Assembly: GCA_022792535.1 (NCBI GenBank)
Contig: JAAWBG010000019.1
Span: 1-49,400 of the forward strand
Direction of reading: 5' to 3'
Source: Lachnospiraceae bacterium
GTDB lineage: Bacteria > Bacillota > Clostridia > Lachnospirales > Lachnospiraceae
Length of the DNA: 49,400 nt
Below the pieces are notes generated by a model. It saw only the letters and a list, made by a program, of their open reading frames with translations. It ran no database searches and was not told where the DNA came from. Position 1 is the first letter of the stretch, and each line of letters begins with the position of its first letter. Position numbers and translations under genes: made by a program. Below, piece after piece: positions 26,274 to 35,519 of this stretch.

Positions 26274-27902
26274 TTACTTTCTGGTGTCCGTCTCACGAAT
26301 TACTTTTCTCACCCGCAGTACCATAGCCGGCGACACGGACAGTTCATCCACGCCCAGTTTCAAAAATGTCTCGGTCAAACTCAGATCCGCGCCTAATTCT
26401 CCGCAGATTCCAGCCCAGATTCCAGCTGCATGAGCATTTTTTACCACAGTCTCGATCATCCGCAGAACCGCCTTATGATGAGGATTATAAAAATCTCCCA
26501 ATTTTGCATTCTGACGGTCAATTGCCAGCGTATACTGGGTCAGATCGTTGGTTCCAATACTGAAAAAATCCACCTCTTTGGCAAGCTCATCGCTGATCAT
26601 AACAGCCGCCGGCGTCTCAATCATTACGCCAAGTTCTACATCTTTATAAGGGACGGCCAGTTCTGTCAATTCCTGTTTCACTTCTTCCACAATCTTCTTG
26701 ATCTTTCTCACTTCTTCCACAGAAATGATCATCGGAAACATAATGGCGATCTCACCATAATTGGAAGCGCGGTAAAGGGCGCGAAGCTGAGTTTTAAAAA
26801 TCTCCTGCTGTTTCAGGCAAATGCGGATGGCCCGATATCCCATAGCCGGATTTTCTTCTTTATCCAAATGAAAATAGTCCACAGTTTTATCGGCCCCAAT
26901 ATCCAATGTACGAATGATAACTTTTTTTCCTGCCATATTTTCCGCTGCCGCTTTGTACGCCTTAAACTGCTCTTCTTCCGTTGGAAAATTACTGCTTTCC
27001 AGATACAGGAATTCGCTTCGGAACAGGCCGATTCCCTTTGCGTCATTTCGCAGTACATTTGCTACGTCACCGGGATTTCCAATATTAGCATAAAGCTTTA
27101 CCTGCTTTCCATCCAGAGTAATATCCTCTTTTCCCTTTAACTCCTGCAGCAGCTCTTTCTCTGCCATGCATTCCGCCAGTTTTTCCTCCATAATCTTTCT
27201 GGTATCTTCATCTGGATCTATGTATATTTCTCCGCTAAATCCATCTACAATCACTATTTTATCATTATATTCTGGATCCAGGCCAATATCTGCCTGGATA
27301 ATAGCGGGAATATCCATGGTCCTTGCCAGAATAGCTGTGTGGGAGTTTACAGAACCCTGTCTTGTCACAATTGCCAGCAGCTTATCCTTTTCAAACTGAA
27401 CGGTCTCGCTGGGGGCCAGATCCTCTGCCACAATGACAACCGGTTCCTGAAATGCATCCAGACTTCCCTGACTGTCTGTCAAAATATCAATCAACCGTTC
27501 TGAGATGTCTCTTACGTCTGCCGCGCGCCCCTGCATATAAGCATCGTCCATGGCTTCAAACATCTCCGCAAAATTATCGCTGGTCTGAGCTACTGCATAC
27601 TCTGCATTGATCTGCTGCTCCTTGATCATATAGTGAATGGAATCCAGGTAATCCAGATCTTCCAACATCATCTGATGCACCTCAAAAATCATAGCGTTTG
27701 CTTCGCCTACATCCTTCAACGCTTTTTCATATAAATTCTGAAGCTGTTTCAAGGCTTTTTCTTTTGCCAGCTCAAAACGATTGGTTTCCTGTTCTGGATC
27801 CTCAATATGCCGGCGTTCCACTTTATTTTCATTTTTTTTGAAAATAAACAGCTTTCCGATCGCAACACCGCCAAATACACTGCTCCCACTAAATTTTAAC
27901 AT
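26274..27902 (-). CDS. ptsI: PTS enzyme I (phosphoenolpyruvate-protein phosphotransferase)
   Basis: Takes phosphate from PEP and passes it to HPr. Phosphohistidine is His188 in GSVNSHTAI. The N-terminal HPr-binding helical domain is followed by the PEP-binding barrel with FLYLESSNFPTEEEQF, the RTLDIGADK motif and the GMMIETPAA-type segment (here GVMIETPAAVMI). 542 residues. AAAGGAG lies 7 bases upstream. Last gene of fruR-fruK-fruA-ptsH-ptsI. Confidence 0.96.
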   Translation of the reverse strand: MLKFSGSSVFGGVAIGKLFIFKKNENKVERRHIEDPEQETNRFELAKEKALKQLQNLYEKALKDVGEANAMIFEVHQMMLEDLDYLDSIHYMIKEQQINAEYAVAQTSDNFAEMFEAMDDAYMQGRAADVRDISERLIDILTDSQGSLDAFQEPVVIVAEDLAPSETVQFEKDKLLAIVTRQGSVNSHTAILARTMDIPAIIQADIGLDPEYNDKIVIVDGFSGEIYIDPDEDTRKIMEEKLAECMAEKELLQELKGKEDITLDGKQVKLYANIGNPGDVANVLRNDAKGIGLFRSEFLYLESSNFPTEEEQFKAYKAAAENMAGKKVIIRTLDIGADKTVDYFHLDKEENPAMGYRAIRICLKQQEIFKTQLRALYRASNYGEIAIMFPMIISVEEVRKIKKIVEEVKQELTELAVPYKDVELGVMIETPAAVMISDELAKEVDFFSIGTNDLTQYTLAIDRQNAKLGDFYNPHHKAVLRMIETVVKNAHAAGIWAGICGELGADLSLTETFLKLGVDELSVSPAMVLRVRKVIRETDTRK

Positions 27903-27922
27903 TTGGCTGCTCCTTTCACCTC

Positions 27923-28180
27923 TTACAGATTTTCTTTAAAAAAGGTCTCTAATGCACTGCATGCTGCATCTTCATCTTCTCCTTCGGTCTTCACCGTCAC
28001 GGTGTGGTCTTTTTTGACGCCCAGACTCATAACGCCCATAATCCGTTTTGCATCTACTTCTCTGCCGTCTTTGGCAATGGTAATTTTGCTTGCAAATTTT
28101 GCTGCCTCTTTTACTAAAATTCCTGCTGGTCTTGCATGGATTCCTTCTGGATCTGTGATCATATAATCAAAAGTTTTCAT
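27923..28180 (-). CDS. ptsH: PTS phosphocarrier protein HPr
   Basis: 85 residues with phosphorylatable His15 in GIHARPAG. The site usually held by regulatory Ser46 reads Arg46 (AKRIMGVMSLG), so it cannot receive phosphate from HPr kinase at the standard position. Ser52 in the same loop is present. GAGGAG lies 9 bases upstream. Encoded between the fructose EII gene and ptsI. Confidence 0.95.
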   Translation of the reverse strand: MKTFDYMITDPEGIHARPAGILVKEAAKFASKITIAKDGREVDAKRIMGVMSLGVKKDHTVTVKTEGEDEDAACSALETFFKENL

Positions 28181-28268
28181 AAATGTTTTCTCCTCTTCTT
28201 AGTTTTTATTTTTTATTTTCGTTTCAGCCATCAAGGGGGGCCTTAATGACTGAGATATTATGTTCCTG

Positions 28269-30188
28269 TTATGCTTCTGCAGCTTCTTTTTTCAAAACTC
28301 CCAAGAGCAATGCGCCTACAATGGTTCCGACCACCAGAGCCAGCAGATACATCAGCGTATTTCCAACTACCGGGAATACAAAGATTCCGCCATGGGGCGC
28401 CATCAGCGTGCAGTTGAAGGCCATGGAAATGGCTCCTGCCACGCCGGAACCTATAATCACAGCCGGAAGCACATGCAGCGGATCTGAGGCTGCAAACGGA
28501 ATGGCTCCTTCTGAGATAAAGGATAAGCCCATAATAAAGTTCGTAGGTCCAGATTTTCTCTCTTCTTCGGTAAATTTCTTTTTAAAGAGCAATGTTGCCA
28601 GAGCTATGGCGCAGGGAGGCACCATTCCGCCGATCATAACTGCCGCCATAATATTGTAATTTCCTGCTGCAATGGAGGCTGTCCCAAATACATAGGCCGC
28701 CTTATTGATGGGGCCGCCCAGATCTGCCGCCATCATTGCTCCCAAAATGATTCCCAATAGAACAGAGCTGGTACCATTCATGCTGGACAGCCCGTTATTT
28801 AAAAGAGTATTCAGGGCGCCTACCGGAGGTTCCACAATATACTGCATAATCACTCCAATCAAGAAGACTCCTAAAAGCGGATACAGTAATATTGTTTTGA
28901 TTCCGTCCAAACTTTCCGGCAGTTTTTCCAATAACTTCTTCATGCCGGCAATCAAATAGCCTGCCGCAAACCCTGCAGCCAGCGCTCCTAGAAATCCGCT
29001 CTTTCCATTGGCTGCAATGGCACCGCCTACAAAGCCTACCACCAGGCCTGGACGATCCGCAATACTCATGGCAATAAACCCTGCCAGAATGGGAAGCATG
29101 AATCCAAAGGCTGTACCGCCAATCCCTTTAAATAATGCCGCCGCCTGAGTAATCGTACCGAAGTTTCCCCGTTCCTCCGGCGCCAGCGATGACAGATCCA
29201 CGCTCATACCGTCAATCAAAAATGCAATGGCAATCAGAATGCCGCCGCCCACCACAAAAGGCAGCATATGAGAAACGCCATTCATCAGATGTTTATAAAT
29301 CTGATGTCCTGCGCTTTCTTTTCCGGCCCTTTCTTTCGAAACAGTCTGGGTCTTTCCAGAATGATGGACTTCCACATTCCCGCTTTCTGCCAGCCGGATC
29401 AATTCTTCTGCCTTATTGATCCCGTCTGATACCTGACGGACAATCACTTTCTTTCCGTTAAAACGATCCATGGGAACATTGGTATCCACACAGACGATAA
29501 TGCAGTCTGCCTCTTTAATTTCTGCTTCTGTCAGCACATTCTTGGCTCCGCCGGAACCTCTGGTTTCTACTTTGATGGAATATCCCATCTCTTTTGCCTT
29601 CTTCTCCAAAGCTTCCGCCGCCATATAAGTATGGGCAATCCCTGTAGGACAGGCTGTCACTGCCAGCAGGTTCAGTCCTCTTTGTACTTCCTGAGATTTC
29701 GGTTCCTCTTTTTCCTGTTCTTCTGTCAGCTTTTCTTGTTCCGCCTCATCCACATATTTTAAAAATTCTTCTGTTGTTTTGGCATTCCGCAGTTTTCCGG
29801 TAAATTCTTCATCCATTAAAAGAACGGATAACCGGCTCAGTACATCTAGATGTACGTTATCCTTTGTATTAGGCGCCGCAATCAAAAAGATCAAATCTGT
29901 GGGTTCTCCGTCTAGAGATTCATAGTCCACTCCGTCTTTCAATACCATAGCCGCCAGCCCCGGTGCTTTAACCGCCTCGCATTTTCCATGAGGAATCGCA
30001 ATTCCTTCTCCAATTCCTGTGGTACCTTCTTCTTCTCTTTTTAATACTTGCGCCTTGTATGCTTCTTTATCTGCAAGCTTTCCAGCGGCTTCCATCAGAT
30101 CTACCATTTTATCAATGGCTTCCCTTTTTGATGCCGCCTTGCCATTCAAATCAATTCCTTCTTTTACTAACAAATCTGTAATCTTCAT
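28269..30188 (-). CDS. fruA: PTS fructose-specific EIIABC
   Basis: A single chain of 639 residues with three parts: EIIA at about 1-150 (phosphohistidine His67 in IAIPHGKCE), EIIB at about 175-275 (phosphocysteine Cys180 in VTACPTGIAHTYMAAEAL), and membrane EIIC from about 300 on with multiple helices. It imports fructose as fructose-1-phosphate. Start 30188 has GGGAGG 6 bases upstream; the longer frame adds seven residues. Follows fruK. Confidence 0.95.
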   Translation of the reverse strand: MKITDLLVKEGIDLNGKAASKREAIDKMVDLMEAAGKLADKEAYKAQVLKREEEGTTGIGEGIAIPHGKCEAVKAPGLAAMVLKDGVDYESLDGEPTDLIFLIAAPNTKDNVHLDVLSRLSVLLMDEEFTGKLRNAKTTEEFLKYVDEAEQEKLTEEQEKEEPKSQEVQRGLNLLAVTACPTGIAHTYMAAEALEKKAKEMGYSIKVETRGSGGAKNVLTEAEIKEADCIIVCVDTNVPMDRFNGKKVIVRQVSDGINKAEELIRLAESGNVEVHHSGKTQTVSKERAGKESAGHQIYKHLMNGVSHMLPFVVGGGILIAIAFLIDGMSVDLSSLAPEERGNFGTITQAAALFKGIGGTAFGFMLPILAGFIAMSIADRPGLVVGFVGGAIAANGKSGFLGALAAGFAAGYLIAGMKKLLEKLPESLDGIKTILLYPLLGVFLIGVIMQYIVEPPVGALNTLLNNGLSSMNGTSSVLLGIILGAMMAADLGGPINKAAYVFGTASIAAGNYNIMAAVMIGGMVPPCAIALATLLFKKKFTEEERKSGPTNFIMGLSFISEGAIPFAASDPLHVLPAVIIGSGVAGAISMAFNCTLMAPHGGIFVFPVVGNTLMYLLALVVGTIVGALLLGVLKKEAAEA

Positions 30189-30231
30189 CCTTGACCTCCC
30201 TGCTCTCATTTTCGAAAATCATTGATCTCAT

Positions 30232-31143
30232 TTATTTCCATCCCATCTGTGTCAAAATTACATCCACTTCTGTCTGGGTTGCCAGCCGCTCCGAAAATGC
30301 GCTGGCGCTTCCCGCTGCAATTCCCATATAAAAGGCCTCTTCATAATTCTGATTTTTGAGATATCCCGTGATAAATCCCGCCACCATAGAATCTCCCGCT
30401 CCTACCGAATTTATGACCTGTCCTTTAGGCGCCGAACTTTTCCAAACACTTCCATCTGCCGCTGCCAGAATCGCTCCGTCTCCTGCCATGGAAACCAGCA
30501 CATTCTCTGCTCCCATTTCCTGTAGTTTCTTTGCATGTGCTATGATCGTTTCATCGCTGTCCATAGATACATGGAAGATCTCTTCCAACTCATGGTTATT
30601 GGGTTTAATCAGGAATGGATGGTATTTCAGTACATTGACCAAAAGGTCTCCTGTGGCATCCACCACAGACCGGATCTTCTTTTCCTGGACCCTGGCCAAG
30701 ATCTGCTCGTAGCTGGAATCTGGCATACTGTTTGGAATACTTCCTGCCAGTACCAGCACGTCACCAGTTTCCATCACGTTCAGTTTCTTATAAAGTTCCT
30801 CTAACGCCTTCTCTGAAATCTTCGGTCCCTGACCGTTGATCTCACTTTCCTCTCTCGACCGAAGCTTCATGTTAATCCGGGACATTCCTTCGGAAATCCA
30901 GATAAAGTCTGTAAAACAACCCCATTCTGTCAAAGCTCGTTCAATCTCCGTTCCTGTAAATCCGGCCACAAACCCAAGGGCTGTATTTTCCATACCCAGA
31001 TTTTTTAAAACCAAGGAAACATTTACGCCTTTTCCGCCAGGATAGACCAGCTCTTTGGTCGTTCGGTTGACCCGTCCTAAGGTAAAGTCTTCTACGCTTA
31101 CAATATAGTCCAAGCTTGGATTAAAAGTAACAGTATAGATCAT
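30232..31143 (-). CDS. fruK: 1-phosphofructokinase
   Basis: A PfkB-family kinase of 303 residues that phosphorylates fructose-1-phosphate to the 1,6-bisphosphate. VTFNPSLDYIV at the N-terminus, YPGGKGVNVS in the substrate region and the C-terminal GAGDSMVAGF with the catalytic Asp are the FruK/LacC pattern. The ATG overlaps the fruR stop (ATGA), a sign of coupled translation. Confidence 0.95.
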   Translation of the reverse strand: MIYTVTFNPSLDYIVSVEDFTLGRVNRTTKELVYPGGKGVNVSLVLKNLGMENTALGFVAGFTGTEIERALTEWGCFTDFIWISEGMSRINMKLRSREESEINGQGPKISEKALEELYKKLNVMETGDVLVLAGSIPNSMPDSSYEQILARVQEKKIRSVVDATGDLLVNVLKYHPFLIKPNNHELEEIFHVSMDSDETIIAHAKKLQEMGAENVLVSMAGDGAILAAADGSVWKSSAPKGQVINSVGAGDSMVAGFITGYLKNQNYEEAFYMGIAAGSASAFSERLATQTEVDVILTQMGWK

Positions 31144-31925
31144 TCTGTCTTTCTCTCCCTTCTCTTTCTTTCATTTTTTATCTCAATAATATTGCTCAGA
31201 TCCCGATAACTGTCCTCTGTAATTTCCGTAGTGATCAAGTCTGCATCTTCAATTCCCGCAAAAGTCACCGGGGAAATCTGTTGAAACTTGCCAGGATCCC
31301 CTAAAATATAAGGTCTCCTGCACTGCTGCACCGCCTTGCGCTTTACCATCGCCTCGTCAATATCCGGCGTAGAAAATCCAAATCTGCGGTCAATTCCATT
31401 GGTGCCGATAAATCCTATGGTAAAATTAAATTTCTCCATCTCCGCCGCAGTCTCAATGCCCACAATAGCCTCTGTAGACAATTTAAACTTTCCGCCTAGA
31501 ATATGGGCTTCACATCCTGCTTCTACCAGCCGTTTTGCATGGCCAATGGCATTTGTCACATAAACGGCCTGCTTCTCTGTGATAAAATCAATCACCCGGT
31601 CTGTGGTAGTTCCTGCATCCAGATACACAAGATCGTTAGGGCGGATCAGGGAAGCCGCATACTTTGCAATCTCTGTCTTCTCTTCCCAGTTCAGATTTTT
31701 ACGATACTCTACTTCCACATCCTGAACACTTGCATAGTAGGAAGCATTAATTGCAGTGGCTCCTCCATGAACCTTATTGATCTTCCCTTCTTCATCCAAC
31801 AGGCTTAAATCTCTGCGGATCGTAGATTCAGAAGCCTGCAAACGTTCTGTCAGCTCCTGTACGGTAACACTGCCCTCCTTTTCCACTAATTTTAAGATTT
31901 CTTCCAATCGTTTTTCCAAAAGCAT
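31140..31925 (-). CDS. fruR: DeoR-family regulator of the fructose operon
   Basis: 261 residues. The N-terminal DeoR winged helix (VTVQELTERLQASESTIRRD, then GKINKVHGGA) is followed by the sugar-phosphate-binding domain with VYLDAGTTTDRVIDFI and GFIGTNGID. Fructose-1-phosphate is the expected effector. First gene of the operon. GGAG lies 9 bases upstream of the ATG. Repeated TTGATTTTGATT boxes in the promoter are likely binding sites. Confidence 0.92.
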   Translation of the reverse strand: MLLEKRLEEILKLVEKEGSVTVQELTERLQASESTIRRDLSLLDEEGKINKVHGGATAINASYYASVQDVEVEYRKNLNWEEKTEIAKYAASLIRPNDLVYLDAGTTTDRVIDFITEKQAVYVTNAIGHAKRLVEAGCEAHILGGKFKLSTEAIVGIETAAEMEKFNFTIGFIGTNGIDRRFGFSTPDIDEAMVKRKAVQQCRRPYILGDPGKFQQISPVTFAGIEDADLITTEITEDSYRDLSNIIEIKNERKRRERKTE

Positions 31926-31953
31926 TTTCTTTTCTCCATTTGAATGTTTTTAG

Positions 31954-32015
31954 TTGATTTTGATTGATTTTGATTGTAATTGTATGGTATCATCATTTTT
32001 AATCAAAATCAATCA
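31954..32015 (-). promoter_or_regulatory. Promoter and FruR operator region of the fructose operon
   Basis: Tandem TTGATTTTGATTG units (31954-31976) face AATCAAAATCAATCA (32001-32015) as inverted copies. On the minus strand a TTGATT and a TACAAT box about 16 bases apart fit a sigma-A promoter between them. The repeated box suggests cooperative binding by the DeoR-type protein. Confidence 0.65.
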
Positions 32016-32090
32016 TTTTCTTTCAAAATAACTCACAAAAGTGCAGGTCTGTTTTTGTGCAATCTGCAAAACAGCAGAAAACGCCGCAGG

Positions 32091-32164
32091 CGTTTTGCAA
32101 ATGAATTTGCACATCAATATATGGGATAGAGCAGATGCGGCTCACCCTTTTGACACTCTAATCC
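32091..32164. repeat. Truncated family A element, copy 5
   Basis: Only the right part remains: TTTGCAAATGAATTTGCA tip, CAATATATGGGATAGAGC, then a mutated GATGCGGCTCACCC and TTTTGACACTCTAATCC. The left arms are gone, and the GGGTGC/GCACCC hairpin is damaged. The 31926-32233 gap otherwise holds the fruR promoter and the dgt terminator. Confidence 0.75.
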
Positions 32165-32167
32165 TAT

Positions 32168-32204
32168 AAGAAAAAGCCATTGCAAATTTTCTTTTGCAAC
32201 AGCT
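32168..32204 (-). terminator. Terminator after dgt
   Basis: On the minus strand GCTGTTGCAAA and TTTGCAATGGC form a stem with one mismatch around a 6-base loop, followed by TTTTTCTT. Intrinsic terminator closing the YgjP-DUF3783-dgt operon. Confidence 0.75.
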
Positions 32205-32233
32205 CCTGCCACCCGTCTCTTTTCTATTTCGCG

Positions 32234-33700
32234 CTACCTTTCCATTCCTTTCAACTCCTGATACAATCCCTTAGCATAGCTGTCCGTCATCCCGCAGATA
32301 TGGTCTGTCACCAGAAGCAGCCGCAGATAAAGTTTTTCCGCCTCTTTCTCTTCCCCGATTCCTTCTGCCTGATCTATTTCCCTGGCAAAATGATGATAAA
32401 TCCCAATATAATTATCTGACACCAGCGCCATCATTTTTTTCTGGACTTCGGTAAGTTTTCTTTCTGTTCCATAGTACAAAGCCGCCTGCACAAATTTTTC
32501 CAGCAGAAAATCAAAGATGGATTGGGCTGCAATCTCCAGCTTCAGAATCGGCCTGATCTGAAAAGCATACCGAAATGCGATATCTCCCAAAACCTCCATC
32601 ATAGCTTCTCCACTAGTTCCTTTCAGCAGATCTTCTCCTTGTCTCCCATATGTACCATCCATCAATGCATTGTAATTTTGAATAAAACTGTCGGTGGCGT
32701 CATTGATCATCCAGCCTTGAATATAGATGATCCAATTCTGCACTGCATTGATTTTGGGCTGCTGCAATCCTCGTTCCCTGGCCCTCTCATAATTCCTTTT
32801 CAGCTTCTCCACCATTTTGTAAAAGGATTCTTTCTGATCTTCCCTTATTTTTTCCTCTGCTTCCTCTAATTCCATAACCAGCTCTTCATAGGTGATACAT
32901 CCCTTTTTCACTGCATCCTCAATATCGGCTGTCTTATATGCAATATCATCTGCAGCCTCCAGCACAAAAGCCAGCGGATGGCGGTTCCCATTGGTGCCAA
33001 GGCTTTCCTGAATATCCTCAAACAATTCCCGTTCTGCATAGTAATAACCCATCTTTTTATATTTGATATGACCGCTGCTTCCAATCTCAAGAGAGGAGCC
33101 TGGATATTTGATGATAGTTCCAAGTAATGCCTTAGTCAGATTCATTCCATTTGCATCCACCAGATAATGCAGTTTCGCCACCAGCCGCAGAGCCTGGGTA
33201 TTTCCCTCAAAATGATAAAAATCCTGCTGCATCTGTTCTGTCAGAATCCCAGTCAAAGGCCTCTCGGTTCCGTTCTGCCCCTTATAAGTGATCTCAGGCA
33301 GATTTCTTTGAAACCAATCCCGGATTGCAGTCTCTCCAAAGTGACCGAACGGAGGATTCCCGATATCATGCAAAAGTCCTGCACATTGGAGAATATCGCA
33401 GAGATACCCCTGGTATTCCGGCAGAAAATCCGGGTCCTTTTCCTCTGTCAGCAATCTTCGGCTGATATTCTGTCCCAAAGATTTGGCAAAAGAAGACACT
33501 TCCAGGGAATGGGTCAGCCTGGTCCGCACAAAATCGCTGGGATCTAGTGGAAATACCTGAGTCTTATCCTGAAGACGCCGAAAAGAAGCGCTTCCAATAA
33601 TCCTGTGGTAGTCTTTTTCGTATTCTGTACGAAAATCATTTGCTGACGGATTTTTATAATTTCTCACCCTGTCTGAACAGAGCAGTTGTTTCCATTCCAT
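32234..33700 (-). CDS. dgt: dGTPase-like dNTP triphosphohydrolase (HD superfamily)
   Basis: 488 residues. The HD metal-binding set is His64 in RLTHSLEVSS, the His111-Asp112 pair in LLHDIGNPPFGH and a later Asp in FVLEAADDIAYKTADIED. Family members cleave dGTP or other dNTPs to deoxynucleoside and triphosphate, so limit dNTP pools and sometimes phage growth. AAAGG lies upstream of the ATG. Last gene of a three-gene operon. Confidence 0.92.
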   Translation of the reverse strand: MEWKQLLCSDRVRNYKNPSANDFRTEYEKDYHRIIGSASFRRLQDKTQVFPLDPSDFVRTRLTHSLEVSSFAKSLGQNISRRLLTEEKDPDFLPEYQGYLCDILQCAGLLHDIGNPPFGHFGETAIRDWFQRNLPEITYKGQNGTERPLTGILTEQMQQDFYHFEGNTQALRLVAKLHYLVDANGMNLTKALLGTIIKYPGSSLEIGSSGHIKYKKMGYYYAERELFEDIQESLGTNGNRHPLAFVLEAADDIAYKTADIEDAVKKGCITYEELVMELEEAEEKIREDQKESFYKMVEKLKRNYERARERGLQQPKINAVQNWIIYIQGWMINDATDSFIQNYNALMDGTYGRQGEDLLKGTSGEAMMEVLGDIAFRYAFQIRPILKLEIAAQSIFDFLLEKFVQAALYYGTERKLTEVQKKMMALVSDNYIGIYHHFAREIDQAEGIGEEKEAEKLYLRLLLVTDHICGMTDSYAKGLYQELKGMER

Positions 33701-33703
33701 GAG

Positions 33704-34081
33704 CTATTCCTTTCTCATCTGTTCATGTTCTGCCTTAATCTCTTCAAAAAGCTGCAGCACATTCCAGTTCTTATTTCCTTCTGTCAGCACTGCTTTGTAA
33801 GGAATCGGCCCGATTCCAGACTTTCGAATGGCCTTTAACACCTGATCTACCTGGCCGCCGGAAAGTCCTGCCATCAACAGCATCTCTCCCGCCAGTTCAT
33901 CCCCTCTGTAAATTTCTTCCACTGGCTGCACTTCCTTTTCCCCAGCCAGCCATCCCACCGGCTGCAGATAATGTTCTTTTGGAATCTCCTTAATCTTCAT
34001 ATGCAGGGGAAGCAAAGCTCTGGTCAGCCTGTTTCTCCTGTCTCTCTCTGAAAAATGAAATAACAATACAGTTGCTTTCAT
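33704..34081 (-). CDS. DUF3783-domain protein
   Basis: About 125 residues. The start at 34081 overlaps the metallopeptidase stop (ATGA); the longer frame is antisense to nothing useful and not conserved in style. MKATVLLFHFS and the C-terminal GIGPIPYKAVLTEGNKNW are the DUF3783 pattern. Function unknown. Cotranscribed between a YgjP-like metallopeptidase and dGTPase. Confidence 0.8.
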   Translation of the reverse strand: MKATVLLFHFSERDRRNRLTRALLPLHMKIKEIPKEHYLQPVGWLAGEKEVQPVEEIYRGDELAGEMLLMAGLSGGQVDQVLKAIRKSGIGPIPYKAVLTEGNKNWNVLQLFEEIKAEHEQMRKE

Positions 34082-34821
34082 GGCGCTTCTTCCTCCCAGT
34101 CCAAATAAATATAATTTGTTTTCAGCCATTTTCGATATTGTCCGGCGCCTGGCAGAATCTGTTCCACCATCTGCCAAAATTCCCTGGAATGATCCATATA
34201 AACCAGATGGCACAGTTCATGAACCACCACATAATCCAACACTTCTATGGGCGCCATCAGAAGCCGCCAGTTAAAATTCAGATTCCCTTTGCTGCTGCAG
34301 CTTCCCCACCGAGTCTTTTGATTGCGAATGGCAATACGGTTCACTGAACGGACCGGCCTGCCAACAACTTTCGCCTCCTTTGTTACCAGAGGTTCATAAT
34401 ATGCCGCCCGCTCTGGAAATATTTTTTTGGCCTGGCTCCGATACCACTCTTCTATCTTTCTCCTCACTTCTGCCCCTTCCTGCTCCGCTCCTGGAAGGAG
34501 CAAAAGTTTTTTCTTCTGCCAAAGCAATATATTTCCTGATTTCTGGTCCTTCCCCTGGAAATCCTCTCGAAAAGACAGCCGATAATACTCTCCCAAAAAT
34601 AAAAAATCATCTCCTTCTTGAAAAGTATGTATCTGTCTGTCTTTTTCCATTCTCTCAAGTTCAGACCGTTTCTGGCGTATCCACTTTTCCTTCTGCTGAA
34701 TAAATTGGTCAATCTTGTATCTGGGCAGCCAGTCCGGGGCCTTCACCTGAATACTCCCATCTTTTCCAATTACAATGGAAATGCTTTTCCGTTTACTTCT
34801 CGTCAATTGATAAGATTCCAT
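34078..34821 (-). CDS. YgjP-like (DUF45/M48-type) metallopeptidase
   Basis: 247 residues. Zinc site HELCH at 201-205 plus His211 in DHSREFW. The upstream RWGSCSSKGNLNFNWRLL is the hallmark of the YgjP/WSS-like family. A predicted cytosolic zinc protease of unknown target. Start 34821 is preferred for AGGGA 8 bases upstream; 34842 lacks a binding site. Confidence 0.88.
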   Translation of the reverse strand: MESYQLTRSKRKSISIVIGKDGSIQVKAPDWLPRYKIDQFIQQKEKWIRQKRSELERMEKDRQIHTFQEGDDFLFLGEYYRLSFREDFQGKDQKSGNILLWQKKKLLLLPGAEQEGAEVRRKIEEWYRSQAKKIFPERAAYYEPLVTKEAKVVGRPVRSVNRIAIRNQKTRWGSCSSKGNLNFNWRLLMAPIEVLDYVVVHELCHLVYMDHSREFWQMVEQILPGAGQYRKWLKTNYIYLDWEEEAP

Positions 34822-34896
34822 CTCTATCCCTATTCTGAACATTCTTATTTCGGTGGTTTTATTATAGCCAGAATCAGATCGCTTGTCAAAATTTTA

Positions 34897-35095
34897 TTAC
34901 AGCCACTTTTCCATCATTCTGCAAAAAATCATTAAATCTGCCGGTTTCCTCAGGCAATCATCTATTCCTGCCCTTTGATAACGCGCAAGATCTTCCAGAG
35001 AAGTCTCTGTGGTAAAAGCAATCACAGGGCTTCTCTTCTTCTCTCTGGCCCGCATCTGTTTTATGGTTTCCATTCCATCCATATTTAACGCAGGA
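34897..35095 (-). pseudogene. Remnant of a response-regulator receiver domain
   Basis: The last about 66 residues of an open frame are a receiver-domain second half: MDGMETIKQMR, then SPVIAFTTETS, AGIDDCLRKPA and a final helix. The acidic pocket and phosphoacceptor Asp region are missing. The rest of the frame upstream is antisense to the XRE gene at 35104 and not receiver-like, so the domain has lost its front half. It probably came from a hybrid sensor kinase or regulator. Confidence 0.7.
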
Positions 35096-35103
35096 GGTTC
35101 CTT

Positions 35104-35415
35104 ATGGATGTCGTAGGAAAAATAATAAGGCTCTGCCAGGAAAAGGGGATTTCCTATTATCGGCTTGCTAAAAATGCCGGCCTCGCTTACAGCTCCGTTT
35201 CTAATATGCTCCACAAAAACACGATTCCCAGTATCTCCACCCTTGAAAAAATATGCGCAGGATTAGACATTACATTAGCACAGTTTTTTACAGAAGATAT
35301 TTCTTATCCAGATCTGACCCCAGATCAGCAGCAGCTTCTGGACCTGTACCAGACTTTGGACCACCATCAGAGAGAGCTTCTGCTGGCTTACGCAAAAGGC
35401 CTCGCCAGCGACTGA
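35104..35415 (+). CDS. XRE-family helix-turn-helix regulator
   Basis: 103 residues. HTH at about 1-65 (YYRLAKNAGLAYSSVSNMLH, then PSISTLEKICAGLDITLAQFF), followed by a short helical tail. AGGAGG lies 6 bases before the ATG. It precedes the dipicolinate synthase genes by about 100 bases in the same direction, but a link to sporulation is only positional. Its start abuts the truncated receiver remnant on the other strand. Confidence 0.88.
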   Translation: MDVVGKIIRLCQEKGISYYRLAKNAGLAYSSVSNMLHKNTIPSISTLEKICAGLDITLAQFFTEDISYPDLTPDQQQLLDLYQTLDHHQRELLLAYAKGLASD

Positions 35416-35519
35416 TTCCATCTGTTTTTTCTGTTCCATTCTATCAAACTTAAAAACTCCATCACCATTCCTTCCTTTCCAACATATATTGTAAAGATAC
35501 AAAAATTCTGAGGAAACTT

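Noticed and set aside
26430..27140. 236-residue open frame on the plus strand
   Set aside because: Antisense to ptsI with no recognisable domain; ptsI itself is complete.
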